In this document: one piece after another, positions 8,860 to 18,580 of the stretch
Layout of the letters: every line of letters begins with the position of its first letter
Numbering within the stretch: the first letter of the stretch is position 1
Assembly: GCA_030374805.1 (NCBI GenBank)
Contig: JARGSG010000004.1
Location: 372,001 to 436,000 of the forward strand
Direction: 5' to 3'
Source: Gracilaria gracilis
Lineage: Eukaryota; Rhodophyta; Florideophyceae; Gracilariales; Gracilariaceae
Length of the DNA stretch: 64,000 bases
Notes under the pieces: generated by a model
Told to the model about the DNA's origin: nothing
What the model saw: the letters and a program-made list of their open reading frames with translations, nothing else
Database searches by the model: none
Made by a program: the position numbers and the translations under genes

Positions 8860-10610
8860 TGTTTCTTGAGTACCAAACTCATCCTATAGGCGCGTGTAAA
8901 CGTCTCCTCGCTCGGCCCGCCAAAAACGTCTGGATAATCTTTCGAATCCGGCGCAGTCGCAACTTTCGTCGATCAACGCACCAACCACCACGCGCGAACT
9001 GCGGATCGCCGAAGGGTGCTAGTCTTAACGCTGTTCGGCAGGGGCCGCGCGCCGCGGCATACCCGGGATGATCGACACTCGTTACCATGCCCCGCATCGA
9101 CCATTGGAGGTGGATGATGCCTCCAGTTCAAATCCACCTACCATATGCCGCGGCGACCTCGGCAATGTTGAGGGACGCGCCAGTTCTGTTTCAGATCGCG
9201 CATCGGCAACTGCGCCCAGGTGGCGCGCGCGATTGAACCAGCCCGAACGGATGGCGCGAGAGAAGCTCTGCATCCGCTACGACCCTCAGCGCGCCGACCA
9301 AGGGCGACGACGACGAAGGGCTCGTGTACATTGTCGACATGGCGCCAGTCCAGCTCAGTCGCCGGGTCCTTTTCCGGCCACGGTGCAAACGTTCGACGTC
9401 CAACATCGTTCTGTTGCTGAAGGCGCGCAGCTGCAGCGCTGGCGGATGAGCCGCTTTTGACCTCAAGATCAAAAAGCGCGGGATGCTGTTCACGCAGCGC
9501 GCTGCAGCGCTGTGCGGCAGCCGATGGACGAAAGTGTCGACCTGGCACCGCACCGAGCCGTGCACGTACATTGCCGAACGACCAGTTCGCCCGATGGGCG
9601 CACGAAGAAGCGTGGAGGCGTCAAAAAGAGTCAAGGGTTTTGCGGGCGTGATCCGCCAAGCGCCCTGAAAGGCCGCGCGGTGGGCGCGTGGACGGGCGCG
9701 ATGGAGCGGTCAGCAAGAGGAAGGCGACGCCCAACTCCTCCAAGAAGAACGCGCTGACCTGAAGGCTGATGGCGCGAGTGCGAGATTGCAGCTGTCGTCT
9801 CACCCGCCGATTGCGAAGGACCCGCCGTCCACGATGCGGCGACCAATGATGCGTAAGTGCCTGATGTTCATGTGCGGCCACCGTCAATCGCCGCCGCAGG
9901 AGGCTTGCGCTACAGCGCGATTTCATGCGCGTCAGGCGAGCCATCCTGAAACGAGGACAGAAAGTGACGACAGGCTGGTGATCGACCCCTCCAGCAGGTG
10001 ATGAAAGCGTGGCGCGCCCGTACTTTGAGTCATCATCAGCTCAAAAAGCGCGCCAGCAAAGTCCCGGCGATCAGGCCGACGCCCACGAGCGACAGCTGTT
10101 TGCCGTGCAATGGTCACGAAGTAAGCCCAGACCAATCTTTTCATCCACCGGTTTTCGGCGGTTATGCGACGAGCCGTTGAGCGCGACTGAGGCTGCGCTG
10201 TGTCCTGAGCGCGCGCTTAGAAAATGCTCATGTAGCAGGCGCAAGCCGACGGCGTGTTCAGTCGCAGGACGAATATCCGTCGGACTACTTTGACTGGGCG
10301 GCTGATGCTCTGTCTTGCGAGTGATTGCGCATGTTCCCGCACATGCCTTCAGCCTTGAGCTACAATCGAGGTCCTGCGTGCGTCAGCTGGCAACCGGCTC
10401 AGCAATTGTGGGGTGGTTTAACAAGAGGAGATCCAGGCGCAGGTGAAGGAGCCGGTAGTCGCCGGTAATTGTCGAGTGGCTGGAGAACGCGGATTTGCAA
10501 AACAGTGATGATGATGAGGCGGACGCACGACTGAGGACGAGGACCGTGAGTTCGCGCAGTTCAGACCGAGATGCGTTTGAGAGGATTTGTGTCTTGATAC
10601 GCGTTTGCGT
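8860..10610 (+). pseudogene. Coding-like but heavily frame-broken region, possibly a WD40-repeat protein
   Basis: No intact ORF exists, but protein-like pieces follow one another on the plus strand in all three frames: GDDDEGLVYIVDMAP (about 9303), FDLKIKKRGMLFTQ (about 9457), VSKRKATPNSSKKNALT (about 9710), ERQLFAVQWSRSKPRP (about 10090), QDEYPSDYFDWAADAL (about 10264), CVRQLATGSAIVGWF (about 10376) and VEWLENADLQNSDDDEA (about 10475). The AVQW and RQLATGSA pieces resemble strands of WD40 propellers, so a WD-repeat protein is my best guess, at low confidence. It is convergent with the broken TRM13-like gene. Minus-strand pieces also look partly coding, so even strand is uncertain. Decay and local consensus errors explain it equally well. 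Confidence 0.35.
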
Positions 10611-12079
10611 TTATAAAGCGCCTGCTGTCATGTTGTTGTCGTTAGGGTCGCCAATAGATGCGTCGCCGCCCATGCGCTTGTTCTCGGGGCTGAAGCAGCC
10701 AGTATTGGCGCCAAACGCGTTCAGACGCGCCAGCACGTTTGTCCCGTACGACGTCAACTGCACGTCGGGCCACATCCAGCGCCAGGCACGGCGGCAGAAT
10801 ACGCAATACCAGACATTTCCCGTCTCCACTTACACACAACCCGCGTTCGTTTTTGCGCTGAGAAGGTGGTCCAAAAGGAAACTGCGTTGTGAGCGAAACC
10901 GTGGTCGGTAGGCTATGTTCTGATTATAGTTAAATTCGCCGGAAACCATGATGGTGCTGCGGGACGCAAGCCGCGGACGCTGGCGCTATCAGAGCAGCTC
11001 AATTACAGGCGTTTGCAGCCGATAGATCGTCTCTTGCCGATAGGCATCACCAGTGAGCCGGATGGGTGGGCCGACGTGCAAAGCCAGCGTTGGTTAGGCA
11101 GCATCAGGCCATAGCACTGAGCATTCGATAGCGACGTGACCGGCGCGCGGCCCATATCCGCCAGCGTGGATGACAGGCGCGCAGCGCGAGGGTCGGTTGC
11201 GTCGCCGCACCATGTTTGTCGGCGGTATGAGCACAGACGCGAAGCCGCGCTCAGTCGTGCGGCAGCCGCGTCATCTACTACGTCGCTCACCGGTTAAAAC
11301 AGCTGGCGGCCTCCGGCGCGGCCCGAGCGCGCATCGGCCAGAACGCCAGTGGCCATCGAGCGAAGCGTCTGCGATCTGGCGTGGCAGCGCGGTAGTCGCG
11401 TCGGTCGACCAGTCACCACGGGCGCGACTTCGCGCCGTTGAGTCAAAAGCGCGTTCGCTGCAAACAGCGGCGTGTAAGCGATCAGCCCCGCCCCAAGCGT
11501 CCACCAACACGGATCGCCTAATCGTCGGCGCGCCGGACAGATTGAAATAGCTGTCGTTGCGCCAGATTGCAGATCGTCGGGCGATCCGTTGCGGCGGTCA
11601 GGCGCCAAGGCGATAGAAGCGACGCCATCTGCTCAAAGTGGCGCGGCTGCATGCGCAGCGAGCTGTCGCGCGCGTCGGCCCACGCGGCGCGCACGGCGGC
11701 GGTCTCCGGCAGCGGCGGCGCGCGCGCGGCGCGCACAGGCGGCGCGCCGAGCGGCTGGTCCAGCGCCAGCAGCACGCCACGCACGTGGTCGGCGTCGCGG
11801 GCGCGGTCGGCGAGCTCGCCAATCGGCGGCGCGCGCTGGATGGGCGCGGCGGCGTTGACGTGCGCGCGGTACCACGCGGCGGCGGCGCGCAGGCGGCGGC
11901 GGCGCGCGGCCGGGCAGCGCGGCGCGTGGCGCGCCAACGCGGCGCCGTCTGCCAGCGGCGGTGCCGCACGCGACGCAGCGCGGGCGCCCCGGCGTGTGCG
12001 CGCCGCAGAGAAGCGCGCGTCGCTGCGCGCGGGGCATTCGGCACGGCCGCCCGCGCACCTCGAACGCGCAGCGCGCCAT
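10611..12079 (-). pseudogene. TRM13: TRM13-like tRNA 2'-O-methyltransferase, broken by several frameshifts
   Basis: TRM13 methylates the ribose of position 4 of certain tRNAs. Its landmarks appear here in the right order but in changing frames. From the ATG at 12079 there is the zf-TRM13 finger CAFEVRGRPCRM...LLCGAH, then the second finger RCVACG, a frame change, ALARHAPRC and the AWYRAHVNA segment (family: the INAG region). RHFEQMASLL follows at about 11640 (family: RHxxQQASIL), then LVDRRDYR at about 11405 (family: LVDRRxYR), KHGAATQPTLALRAC at about 11210 (family: KHLCGxATDLxLRC), and finally a block ending FSPENKRMGGDA near 10660 (family: SPENRLL). At least five frame changes separate them. 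Length fits a full gene. The start is divergent from the PPR gene. It may be a pseudogene or a region of indel errors. Confidence 0.75.
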
Positions 12080-12583
12080 CGCCGCCGCCCATTGGAGCGC
12101 CGCCGGTGGTCTGGAAACGCAGCCTGCTGCTACGCGATGACGCGTGCCGAGTGACGCAGACGCGCGCAATCGCCGACCGATGCCGCCCGCCGCCGCCGCC
12201 GCCGCCGATGACGGTTGCGTGCCGGGGCCGTGCCGCAAGCGCTGGCCACGTGCGCGCAGCTGCGCGCGGCGCCGCCCTGGCCGTCGTCGCTGCGAAGCCG
12301 ATACAACCTTCGCCGCCGCTGCCACCCGCTGCGCGCGCGCACCGCCACCGCCACCGCGGCGGCAGTGGCGCGTTCGCGCGTTCGCGCGCCGCGCCGCCAC
12401 CGCTCAACTTATAAATCCGCGCCGCGCCCGCGCGCGCCACGCACTCGTTGCACTCCGCCGCCGCCGCTACATCAGCGCCAATCGTTCGCCAATCCGTACA
12501 CCCGCCGCCCTCAACCTCATCGTCGTCGTCGTCGTCGTCGCCGTCGTCGCCGTCTCCGTTCCACCCCCCCTCCCGCCGCCGCC
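12080..12583. other. GC-rich divergent promoter region between the TRM13-like and PPR genes
   Basis: About 500 bp of very GC-rich sequence separates the two divergent starts. Long ORFs cross it on both strands, but they are Arg/Ala/Pro compositional artefacts. (GCC)n runs occur at 12180-12210 and (GTC)n runs at 12520-12550. A TATAAAT at about 12409 is the only TATA-like element, 175 bp before the PPR ATG. Confidence 0.45.
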
Positions 12584-14854
12584 ATGTTCCCGTCGCGCGC
12601 GTCGCCCGCCTTCTTGCCGCCGCCCGCGCTGGTGCGCAGCCACGCGCCGTCGCAGACGTCGGCGCAGCCGCCGCCGCGCGCGCCGTACGCCACCGCTGCG
12701 CGCGCGCTCGACCGCGCCGTCGCCGCCGCCTGGGGCGCCCCGCTCTCGCTGCAGCCCGTGCAGAGCATTTGGGCAAACACCGGCGTGTGGACCAACGACG
12801 ACCCCAAGCGCCGTCGCCGCGACACCCGCAACGCCCCGCCCGTGCCCGTGCCCGTGCCGCCGCCGCCGCCGGCTGACGCCGTGCTGTGTCCGACCGTGCA
12901 GCCCGCGCACAAGCCCGTCGCTGCTACCGCTACCGCTACCGCTCCCGCCCAGTCGCCCGCGCCGGATGGCGCGCGTCGCTCGCAGTTGTCCGTTGTGTGC
13001 GCCACGCCGTTGGACAAGTCGCGCTCGTCGTCCTCCTCCTCCTCTCCCTCCACCCCGTCGTCCACGCAGTCGCCCTTGTCGCCCGCCGCACCGCCGCGCG
13101 ACTCGGACGCCCAAGTCGTGCGCCAGCTGGAGAACTGTTTACGCCGCCGCAAGATTGATCGCGCGCGCGACATTCTCTTCACCAACGCCCAGCGCCGTGT
13201 GTTCCGCACGCGCCACTACAACTCGCTGCTAGACGCGCTGGTCAAGGCCAACCGTCTGCACGACGCCGAGATGCTCTTCGCCGAGTTTGACCGCAACGGG
13301 CTCGTCAGAGACGTCGCGTCCTACTCCATCATGATTTGCGCCTACGGCAAGAGCGGCCGCGTCGCCCAGGCCGAGCACTGCATGAGTCGTATGCGCGCGC
13401 ACAACGTGCAGCCCAACGCATTTTCGTTCTCGGCGCTCATCGAGGCGTTTGGACGCGTCGGTCACTTGCGCAAGGCCGAAGCCGCGCTGCGAGATATGGT
13501 CAACGACGGCGTACAGCCCAACGTTGTCGCGTACAACGCCCTCATGAAGGTCTACGTCAAGCGCGGTCGCAAGGCTGATGCCTTCCGCCTGTTGGACGAG
13601 ATGACCAACACGGGACGCAAGCCGGACGTCATCACCTACGGCACGCTCATCGACGCGTGCGCCAAGACGCGCGACGTTGACCGTGCCTTTCAAGTGTTCC
13701 ATCGCCTGCAGAGCGACAACATCCAACCCAACCGAGTGTGCTATGCTTCGCTCATCGATGCCTGTTCCAAGGCCAGACAGCCACATCGCGCCTTCCAGGT
13801 GCTTGCTAGCATGAAGGCCAGCAGCATACACCCGGACATTTTTGCGTACAATGCGCTCATCGACGCATGCGGAAGAGTCAAGCTGGTGGACCGTGCGTTT
13901 GATGTGTATCAAGAGATTTTGGAGTCGGGCTTGCGTCCGGACAAGGTGACGTTCAACGCGTTGATTTCGGCGTGTGGTCGCGCTCGTGACCTGCGCAGGG
14001 CGTTTGAAGCTTTGGAATCCATGACCAACAGCTACAACTACACACCGGATCGCCATACGTACAACTCGTTGATTGACGCGTGCGGCAAGTCGGAGCGACT
14101 GGATAAGGCGTTTGATGTGTTCAACCGCATGGTTGCGTCCGGTATCAAGCCTTGCGCTGTGTCGTACAACGCACTGATTGATGCGTGTGGACGCACCAAG
14201 AACCTTCAACTGGCGTACAAGCTGTCCAACCAGATGCGCAGCGAGAATATCAAGCCGGATGTGTACACGCTCAACACGCTGGTGGCTGTGTGTGGGCGCT
14301 GCGGCGACATTGAGCGCTCGTTCACTGTGATGGCCGAACTGCGCGAATTGGGTGTGCAACCGGACGAGGTCACGTACAACACGCTGATTGACGCTCTGGG
14401 CAGACAGGGCGAACTGAACAGGGCGTGGTCGGTGCTGCAGCAGATGATCGCGTCGGGAGTTCGACCGACGCGTGTGACGTTCAACGCGTTTGCGTGCGCT
14501 TGTGCCAAGACAAGAGATGGGCAACTGGCGCTTCAGTTGTACCACATGATGAAGCAACAGCGCGTGCATCCGGACCCCGTGTCGTACTCGGCGCTTATTG
14601 ACGCGTGCTGCCGTAGCTCCATGGCTGCGGACGCTATCGCCATCTATGATGAGATGAAGGACAAACGAGTGGATACATGGGACAATGTTGGTGTTACTCT
14701 CACTGCGTGCTGCTATCATGCGGGCAGAGTTGAGAGTGCGTATCAGGTTTTCATGACGCTCACGCCCAAGGCACAGTGCAGGGTGGAGGAGCGAGTTCGA
14801 TCTGCGCTTTGCAAGCTACCCGTGGGCGCACGAGGAGTTGCTGTTTTGGCTTGA
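12584..14854 (+). CDS. Pentatricopeptide repeat protein, P-type, about 15 repeats, likely organellar
   Basis: The start ATG (CCGCCATGTTC) gives 756 residues; the upstream in-frame extension is low complexity. Residues 1-205 are Pro/Ala/Ser-rich and disordered, suitable for organelle targeting. From about residue 208 to 735 I count some fifteen near-perfect 35-residue motifs of the form VTYNTLIDACGK...AFxVxxxMxxxGxxPD. No E, DYW or SMR domain is seen. P-class PPR proteins bind organellar RNA one base per repeat and stabilise or process transcripts. The repeat consensus with IDACG recalls MRL1, the rbcL mRNA stabiliser of green algae and plants, but I cannot show orthology. Repeats are unusually regular, with a single 36-residue one (NSYNYTPDR). 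The gene is a single exon. Confidence 0.93.
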   Translation: MFPSRASPAFLPPPALVRSHAPSQTSAQPPPRAPYATAARALDRAVAAAWGAPLSLQPVQSIWANTGVWTNDDPKRRRRDTRNAPPVPVPVPPPPPADAVLCPTVQPAHKPVAATATATAPAQSPAPDGARRSQLSVVCATPLDKSRSSSSSSSPSTPSSTQSPLSPAAPPRDSDAQVVRQLENCLRRRKIDRARDILFTNAQRRVFRTRHYNSLLDALVKANRLHDAEMLFAEFDRNGLVRDVASYSIMICAYGKSGRVAQAEHCMSRMRAHNVQPNAFSFSALIEAFGRVGHLRKAEAALRDMVNDGVQPNVVAYNALMKVYVKRGRKADAFRLLDEMTNTGRKPDVITYGTLIDACAKTRDVDRAFQVFHRLQSDNIQPNRVCYASLIDACSKARQPHRAFQVLASMKASSIHPDIFAYNALIDACGRVKLVDRAFDVYQEILESGLRPDKVTFNALISACGRARDLRRAFEALESMTNSYNYTPDRHTYNSLIDACGKSERLDKAFDVFNRMVASGIKPCAVSYNALIDACGRTKNLQLAYKLSNQMRSENIKPDVYTLNTLVAVCGRCGDIERSFTVMAELRELGVQPDEVTYNTLIDALGRQGELNRAWSVLQQMIASGVRPTRVTFNAFACACAKTRDGQLALQLYHMMKQQRVHPDPVSYSALIDACCRSSMAADAIAIYDEMKDKRVDTWDNVGVTLTACCYHAGRVESAYQVFMTLTPKAQCRVEERVRSALCKLPVGARGVAVLA

Positions 14855-15789
14855 GCTTGTTACTAATGATTTGCACCTTGTACACTAGTACTGATACTAT
14901 TACTACTACTGTTCCTATCCATACTACTACTTGAACATTTTTGTTCTCTTGTTCTTTTTTGGTACTGCGTAGATGCATACTACTACTGCTTTGAGAAACG
15001 TTCTTCTATTGACAAAGAAAGAGTTGGTTCCGTAATCTGTCATTGTGATGGGGGAGGGGGAGGGGGGAGGGGGAGGGGGAGGGGGGGGATGACAGTGATG
15101 AGGTAAATTATTATTGCACTTTTGCACACATGATTTTGACGGTGTTGATGCAGTAGAGTTACGACGGTGACTTGTGGAACATGCACGCACTCACGTGAGA
15201 AGGCGCCCGTTGGCAGCGCACCGCGCGCCGATTCACAGAATGCACGCACGCGAGCGCGAGCGCTAGCGCGAGCGCGCGCGCTGGTGCTGCCGCCAAGGGG
15301 TGCGCCTCCGCCTGCAAGTAGTCTCAACCGCTCGCCCCCGCCGCGTTGCGCGCCGCGTTTGGCGCCGTGTGTCGGCGCTTTGCGTGCCAGCTCACAGCCG
15401 GTGGCGTGCCACGATATGCATCTTGGATACATGCGCTTCGTTGCGTGTGGCTCCACGCCGTGTGGCTCCACGCCGTGAACGTACGTATACATTATTATGT
15501 ACGTACGTGCGCATGAGCGACCTTTGCGGACGTACCTTCGGTGGATAAGCGCCGCTTGGTCGTGTGCAGCTGAGCTATTGCAAACTTACTAGCTCTCAAT
15601 TGATTCGGTGAATCAGCCCGTGATTCACTCTGGCACGTGTGCATTGTCTACAACACGCAAGTGAACGGATGAATCAACCCCAATGTGAGCATCTCTCTTC
15701 ACATCAATGATCCTTCCGACACTCGCAGCTTGCCATGCAGCTGTGCATTGCTTCCACCACCAGTTGCGTACATCGCATTCAGACCTTTC
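14855..15789. other. Intergenic region rich in simple and inverted repeats
   Basis: No gene is seen. Besides the G/A tract listed separately it contains alternating GCGCGAGCGC at 15250-15280, a 15-bp tandem pair (15444-15473) each unit of which can form a GTGG-CT-CCAC hairpin, an ACGTACGTA...TACGTACGT inverted repeat at 15479-15511, and four TGATTC/GAATCA half-sites between 15600 and 15680. These could be regulatory, but nothing proves it. Confidence 0.45.
15048..15089. repeat. G/A-rich tract (GGGGGA-type), potential G-quadruplex
   Basis: Seven G-runs of four or more, separated by single A residues, occur in 42 bp downstream of the PPR gene. The composition favours a G-quadruplex on the plus strand. 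Confidence 0.85.
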
Positions 15790-16356
15790 TCAGCACGGGA
15801 TCAAACTGCCAGATTGCCCAATACCGTTGAACACCACAACCGCAACGTCCTTCCACTCCTCCGTGTAGCGTACCAGCTGCCGCCAGTGCTTGCCCACATC
15901 TTGGGCGCCGTCTGCAACCGCCGCCACCACTTGCGCGTACGAGTCATAAAGCGCCCAATCGCCGCTGCGCACGCGCGCCGCTCCAGAAAGCGCGCGCGCT
16001 CGCTCCGCCACCGCGCGCAGCAGCGCGTGCGTTGCGCGCGCGCGTTCATGCCACCACGCGTCGCCCAGTGCGTCCCACGCCGCCGCGCGGGTGGGCGCTG
16101 CGTGCGCGTGCGCGTCGAGCAAGCTCGCCGCGCTGCTGACGCGCGCCGTCAGGTGCGGCAGCGTCTCGCGCACCGACTTGAGCAGCTTCTCGCATCGCAG
16201 CATGCGCGCGGCTGCCAGCGCCTGCTCGCCGTCTTGCTGGAACGCTTGCGCGGAGCTGCTCGCTTGCCTTGCGGCTGAGGCTGCTGTCGTCAGCATTTGC
16301 ACACTCTCGGCACATGAGGGAATCATCTTCAGCACTGCGATCACTGAGGCGTCCAT
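15790..16356 (-). CDS. Ala-rich helical orphan protein with a probable 5'-UTR intron
   Basis: From the ATG at 16356 (AAGATGGAC) the protein has 188 residues. I do not recognise it. It is Ala-rich with regular heptad-like spacing between residues 20 and 140, suggesting a helical bundle, and has a conserved-looking tail (WRQLVRYTEEWKDVAVVVFNGIGQ). No signal peptide or membrane segment is evident. Just upstream on the same strand a GTAAGT donor (16485) and a pyrimidine-rich TTTAG acceptor (16401-16402) define an 85-bp intron. The sequence 5' of it has no ATG in frame, so it would lie in the 5' UTR. If the first exon is coding from a further upstream start, the protein would be longer. Confidence 0.6.
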   Translation of the reverse strand: MDASVIAVLKMIPSCAESVQMLTTAASAARQASSSAQAFQQDGEQALAAARMLRCEKLLKSVRETLPHLTARVSSAASLLDAHAHAAPTRAAAWDALGDAWWHERARATHALLRAVAERARALSGAARVRSGDWALYDSYAQVVAAVADGAQDVGKHWRQLVRYTEEWKDVAVVVFNGIGQSGSLIPC

Positions 16357-17075
16357 CTTGAGCAAAACCTCTTCGCTCGCCTTCGCTTCTTCGCCAGCGG
16401 CTAAACCACGAGCCGAAAATTGAAAAAACCAAGGGTAGATGCAAAAGTCTCAAGTGTTCTCGTTTGCCTTTCAGGTCAAACTTACCTCGTCTTGCTGTGT
16501 GTTTTACAACATTCCCGCAAAAGTGTTTGACTAGCAACTGCAGTATCTATCTACCTTCGAAGGTATCAGGCCGTTTTCTGTCTGAAAGAAAAAATGCAGC
16601 CCGCTATCTATGATCTACAACTTGTAGTTTCGATTATATCCGTTCAATGATTGTATGGCAAAACGTTTTTCTTGTCGTTCTCGCCCTGAATGCAGAGATC
16701 GGTGGCGATTTTCATTCGTTATTGACTTGGGCGCACAAAATGACAACCATGGCAAGTGCGTAGTCCGTCGTGACAGTGATACACTCAATCTGAGTTTTGC
16801 TACTGAATGTTAGTTTTTATGTTTCGGAAAGAGGTATATCTAGTAGTACGGAGTGCTCAAGCTGTTTGTGCTCAATAAAGGTGAACTATCTGCCACCAAC
16901 AAGTTTCACACCAATCAAATCAAATGAGAAAAGCCGGTGAAGATTGCATGTGCAAGTGAGAAGAGGAATTGTAGCGCGTGTTCGAGTCAGGTGCTAAGCA
17001 TCTTCAGCATTCGTATGCCCGCTATTCGTACGAAAGCGCATTACGTGAACACTTTTGTTAGATGAGGGATTTGGT
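16357..17075. other. Intergenic region
   Basis: It contains the predicted 5'-UTR intron of the preceding gene (16401-16485, minus strand) and otherwise AT-balanced sequence with no recognisable gene, repeat or RNA. Confidence 0.5.
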
Positions 17076-17936
17076 TCATGCCGACCACGGGAGCAGACGG
17101 AGCCTCCTTAGCTTGTCAATGCCCATAAGAGCCGCAGCGATATTATTACTTTGTAGAGCACCAGCTGCAGCCAACTCTCGAAGCTGTGATGGTGTGACAC
17201 CATGTACAACCTCGATGTTCTCTTCGTCATCCACATCAGCTGCATTATCCACGTGATGAGCAGCTGTACACAAAAAGTAATGTACAGTTTCGCGTTGATA
17301 CTTGTCTTGTGGAGCACCTCTGCCTTCGTCGCCGTTGAGAAGGTTGACCCATTCATCACACTGCAACTGCGCCTCCTCCTCCAATTCGGCAGCAGCTCCC
17401 ATATGCACGCTCTTGTGCTTCGCGCGCTCCAGTTGGCCTTGTGGAAAGCTATACACATAACGAGCGTGAGCAATGTTGTACTCACGAATGAGCGTAAAGG
17501 TAGTTGTCTTTCTATCAAACGGCACGACGGTGACGACGGCAAACGAATCATTCTTCCACACCCTTCCCCAAACATCGAACGCAAACTGCTTTCCATCCGG
17601 AAACCTCACCTCGCGAGAATACACCCTCGCATAGCGATCGTACACGACATTGTCAGACACAAGTTGGTAAGCGGTTTCCCGCTGTCGCAGCGCCTGCAGT
17701 AGGTTGGCGGTAGTGGTAGTGTCAGGATGGGCGGGGATTGAAGAGAACAGCACAAAGGACGCACTGAGCGCGGCGGCAGCGATAAGAAACGACAGCACAA
17801 GCGCTCTGAGAGCCCTCGGAGACTCGGAGCTCTTCATGGATCGTCTGCTGGCGCGGTTGAGCGATGCCACCGGCAGCAGCTCGTGCGCCGGAGAGCGCTT
17901 CACCGTCATGTCGCGGCGCAGCGCAGGTGCAGCCAT
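17076..17936 (-). CDS. Membrane-anchored Nudix-fold hydrolase with a degenerate Nudix box
   Basis: The protein has 286 residues. A basic N-terminus is followed by one strong hydrophobic segment (about residues 42-66, ALRALVLSFLIAAAALSASFVLF), a signal anchor. The C-terminal two-thirds resembles ADP-ribose/ADP-sugar pyrophosphatases of the Nudix superfamily: FDVWGRVWKNDSFAVVTVVPFDR matches the strand before the box, and YSFPQGQLER...GAAAELEEEAQLQ aligns with the Nudix box GxxxxxExxxxxxxREUxEExG. The usual Arg-Glu pair is replaced (AELEEEA keeps several Glu but not the Arg) and the stretch before it is lengthened. Activity may therefore be altered or lost. The location implied is the endomembrane lumen or the side facing it. 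Confidence 0.75.
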   Translation of the reverse strand: MAAPALRRDMTVKRSPAHELLPVASLNRASRRSMKSSESPRALRALVLSFLIAAAALSASFVLFSSIPAHPDTTTTANLLQALRQRETAYQLVSDNVVYDRYARVYSREVRFPDGKQFAFDVWGRVWKNDSFAVVTVVPFDRKTTTFTLIREYNIAHARYVYSFPQGQLERAKHKSVHMGAAAELEEEAQLQCDEWVNLLNGDEGRGAPQDKYQRETVHYFLCTAAHHVDNAADVDDEENIEVVHGVTPSQLRELAAAGALQSNNIAAALMGIDKLRRLRLLPWSA

Positions 17937-18580
17937 GGGCGCGATGCCAGAGCCACCCGATTAAGGCGTTCTTACAGTTTCCACCTCAACAATTGCTGCA
18001 GGCTTGTTTTTAAATTAAGACTGCCGTCATGACATGTTCTTATCGCAGTGACCTCTATCCAATGCAAAGCGACGCCCGCGTTGTTCTCCACCTGAGCTGG
18101 ACTATCTCAACGTACTGGTACATGGATATAGATACCTTCGTAGATAGATGCGGCCTATACGGCGATATTGGTCTGGTAGTTCGGCGGCTTGTGGGTCGCA
18201 TAGAACGAGCAAGCTTCTCGCTGCATGTTTCATCATTTCCGGCGGTGCTGTTGTATATGACGCGATTCTAGACACCGACGAAGCGGAGAACTGACGACAG
18301 AGAGCGCGAGTCTGTCAAAAGCGAACACAGGTGTGGCTGTAGAAAGACCAATACCTTCTGACAATACCAACTCTGGTAGAAACATATTCAGAACAATGAC
18401 TCAGTAAACGAAGGTTGGTTTCCAACCAAGGAGATGATCGTTTCCCACCAACAGCCGGTGGCTAGACTCTAGCTAGCAGGCTTGAAAGCCACCACGATCA
18501 CATGAGTAGAACCGTTACTGTGATAAATGTCCAAACGACCTGTACCTACAAATAGCCAGCGGCATCGGTTTGGTATCATA
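17937..18580. other. Intergenic region, nothing recognised
   Basis: No gene, RNA or mobile element is evident. A short minus-strand segment just below 18581 continues the direction of the next gene but does not resemble a third copy of its repeat. Confidence 0.4.

Noticed and set aside
8860-10610. Minus-strand gene (hydrophobic piece KQLSLVGVGLIAGTLLARF near 10070)
   Set aside because: It overlaps the plus-strand WD40-like piece, which continues better into neighbouring segments; kept only as an uncertainty in the feature text.
11598-12776. 392-residue minus-strand ORF across the PPR promoter
   Set aside because: Composition-driven shadow; only short parts coincide with TRM13 in another frame.
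13229-14719. 496-residue minus-strand ORF opposite the PPR gene
   Set aside because: Antisense mirror of the regular PPR repeat codons; no family features.
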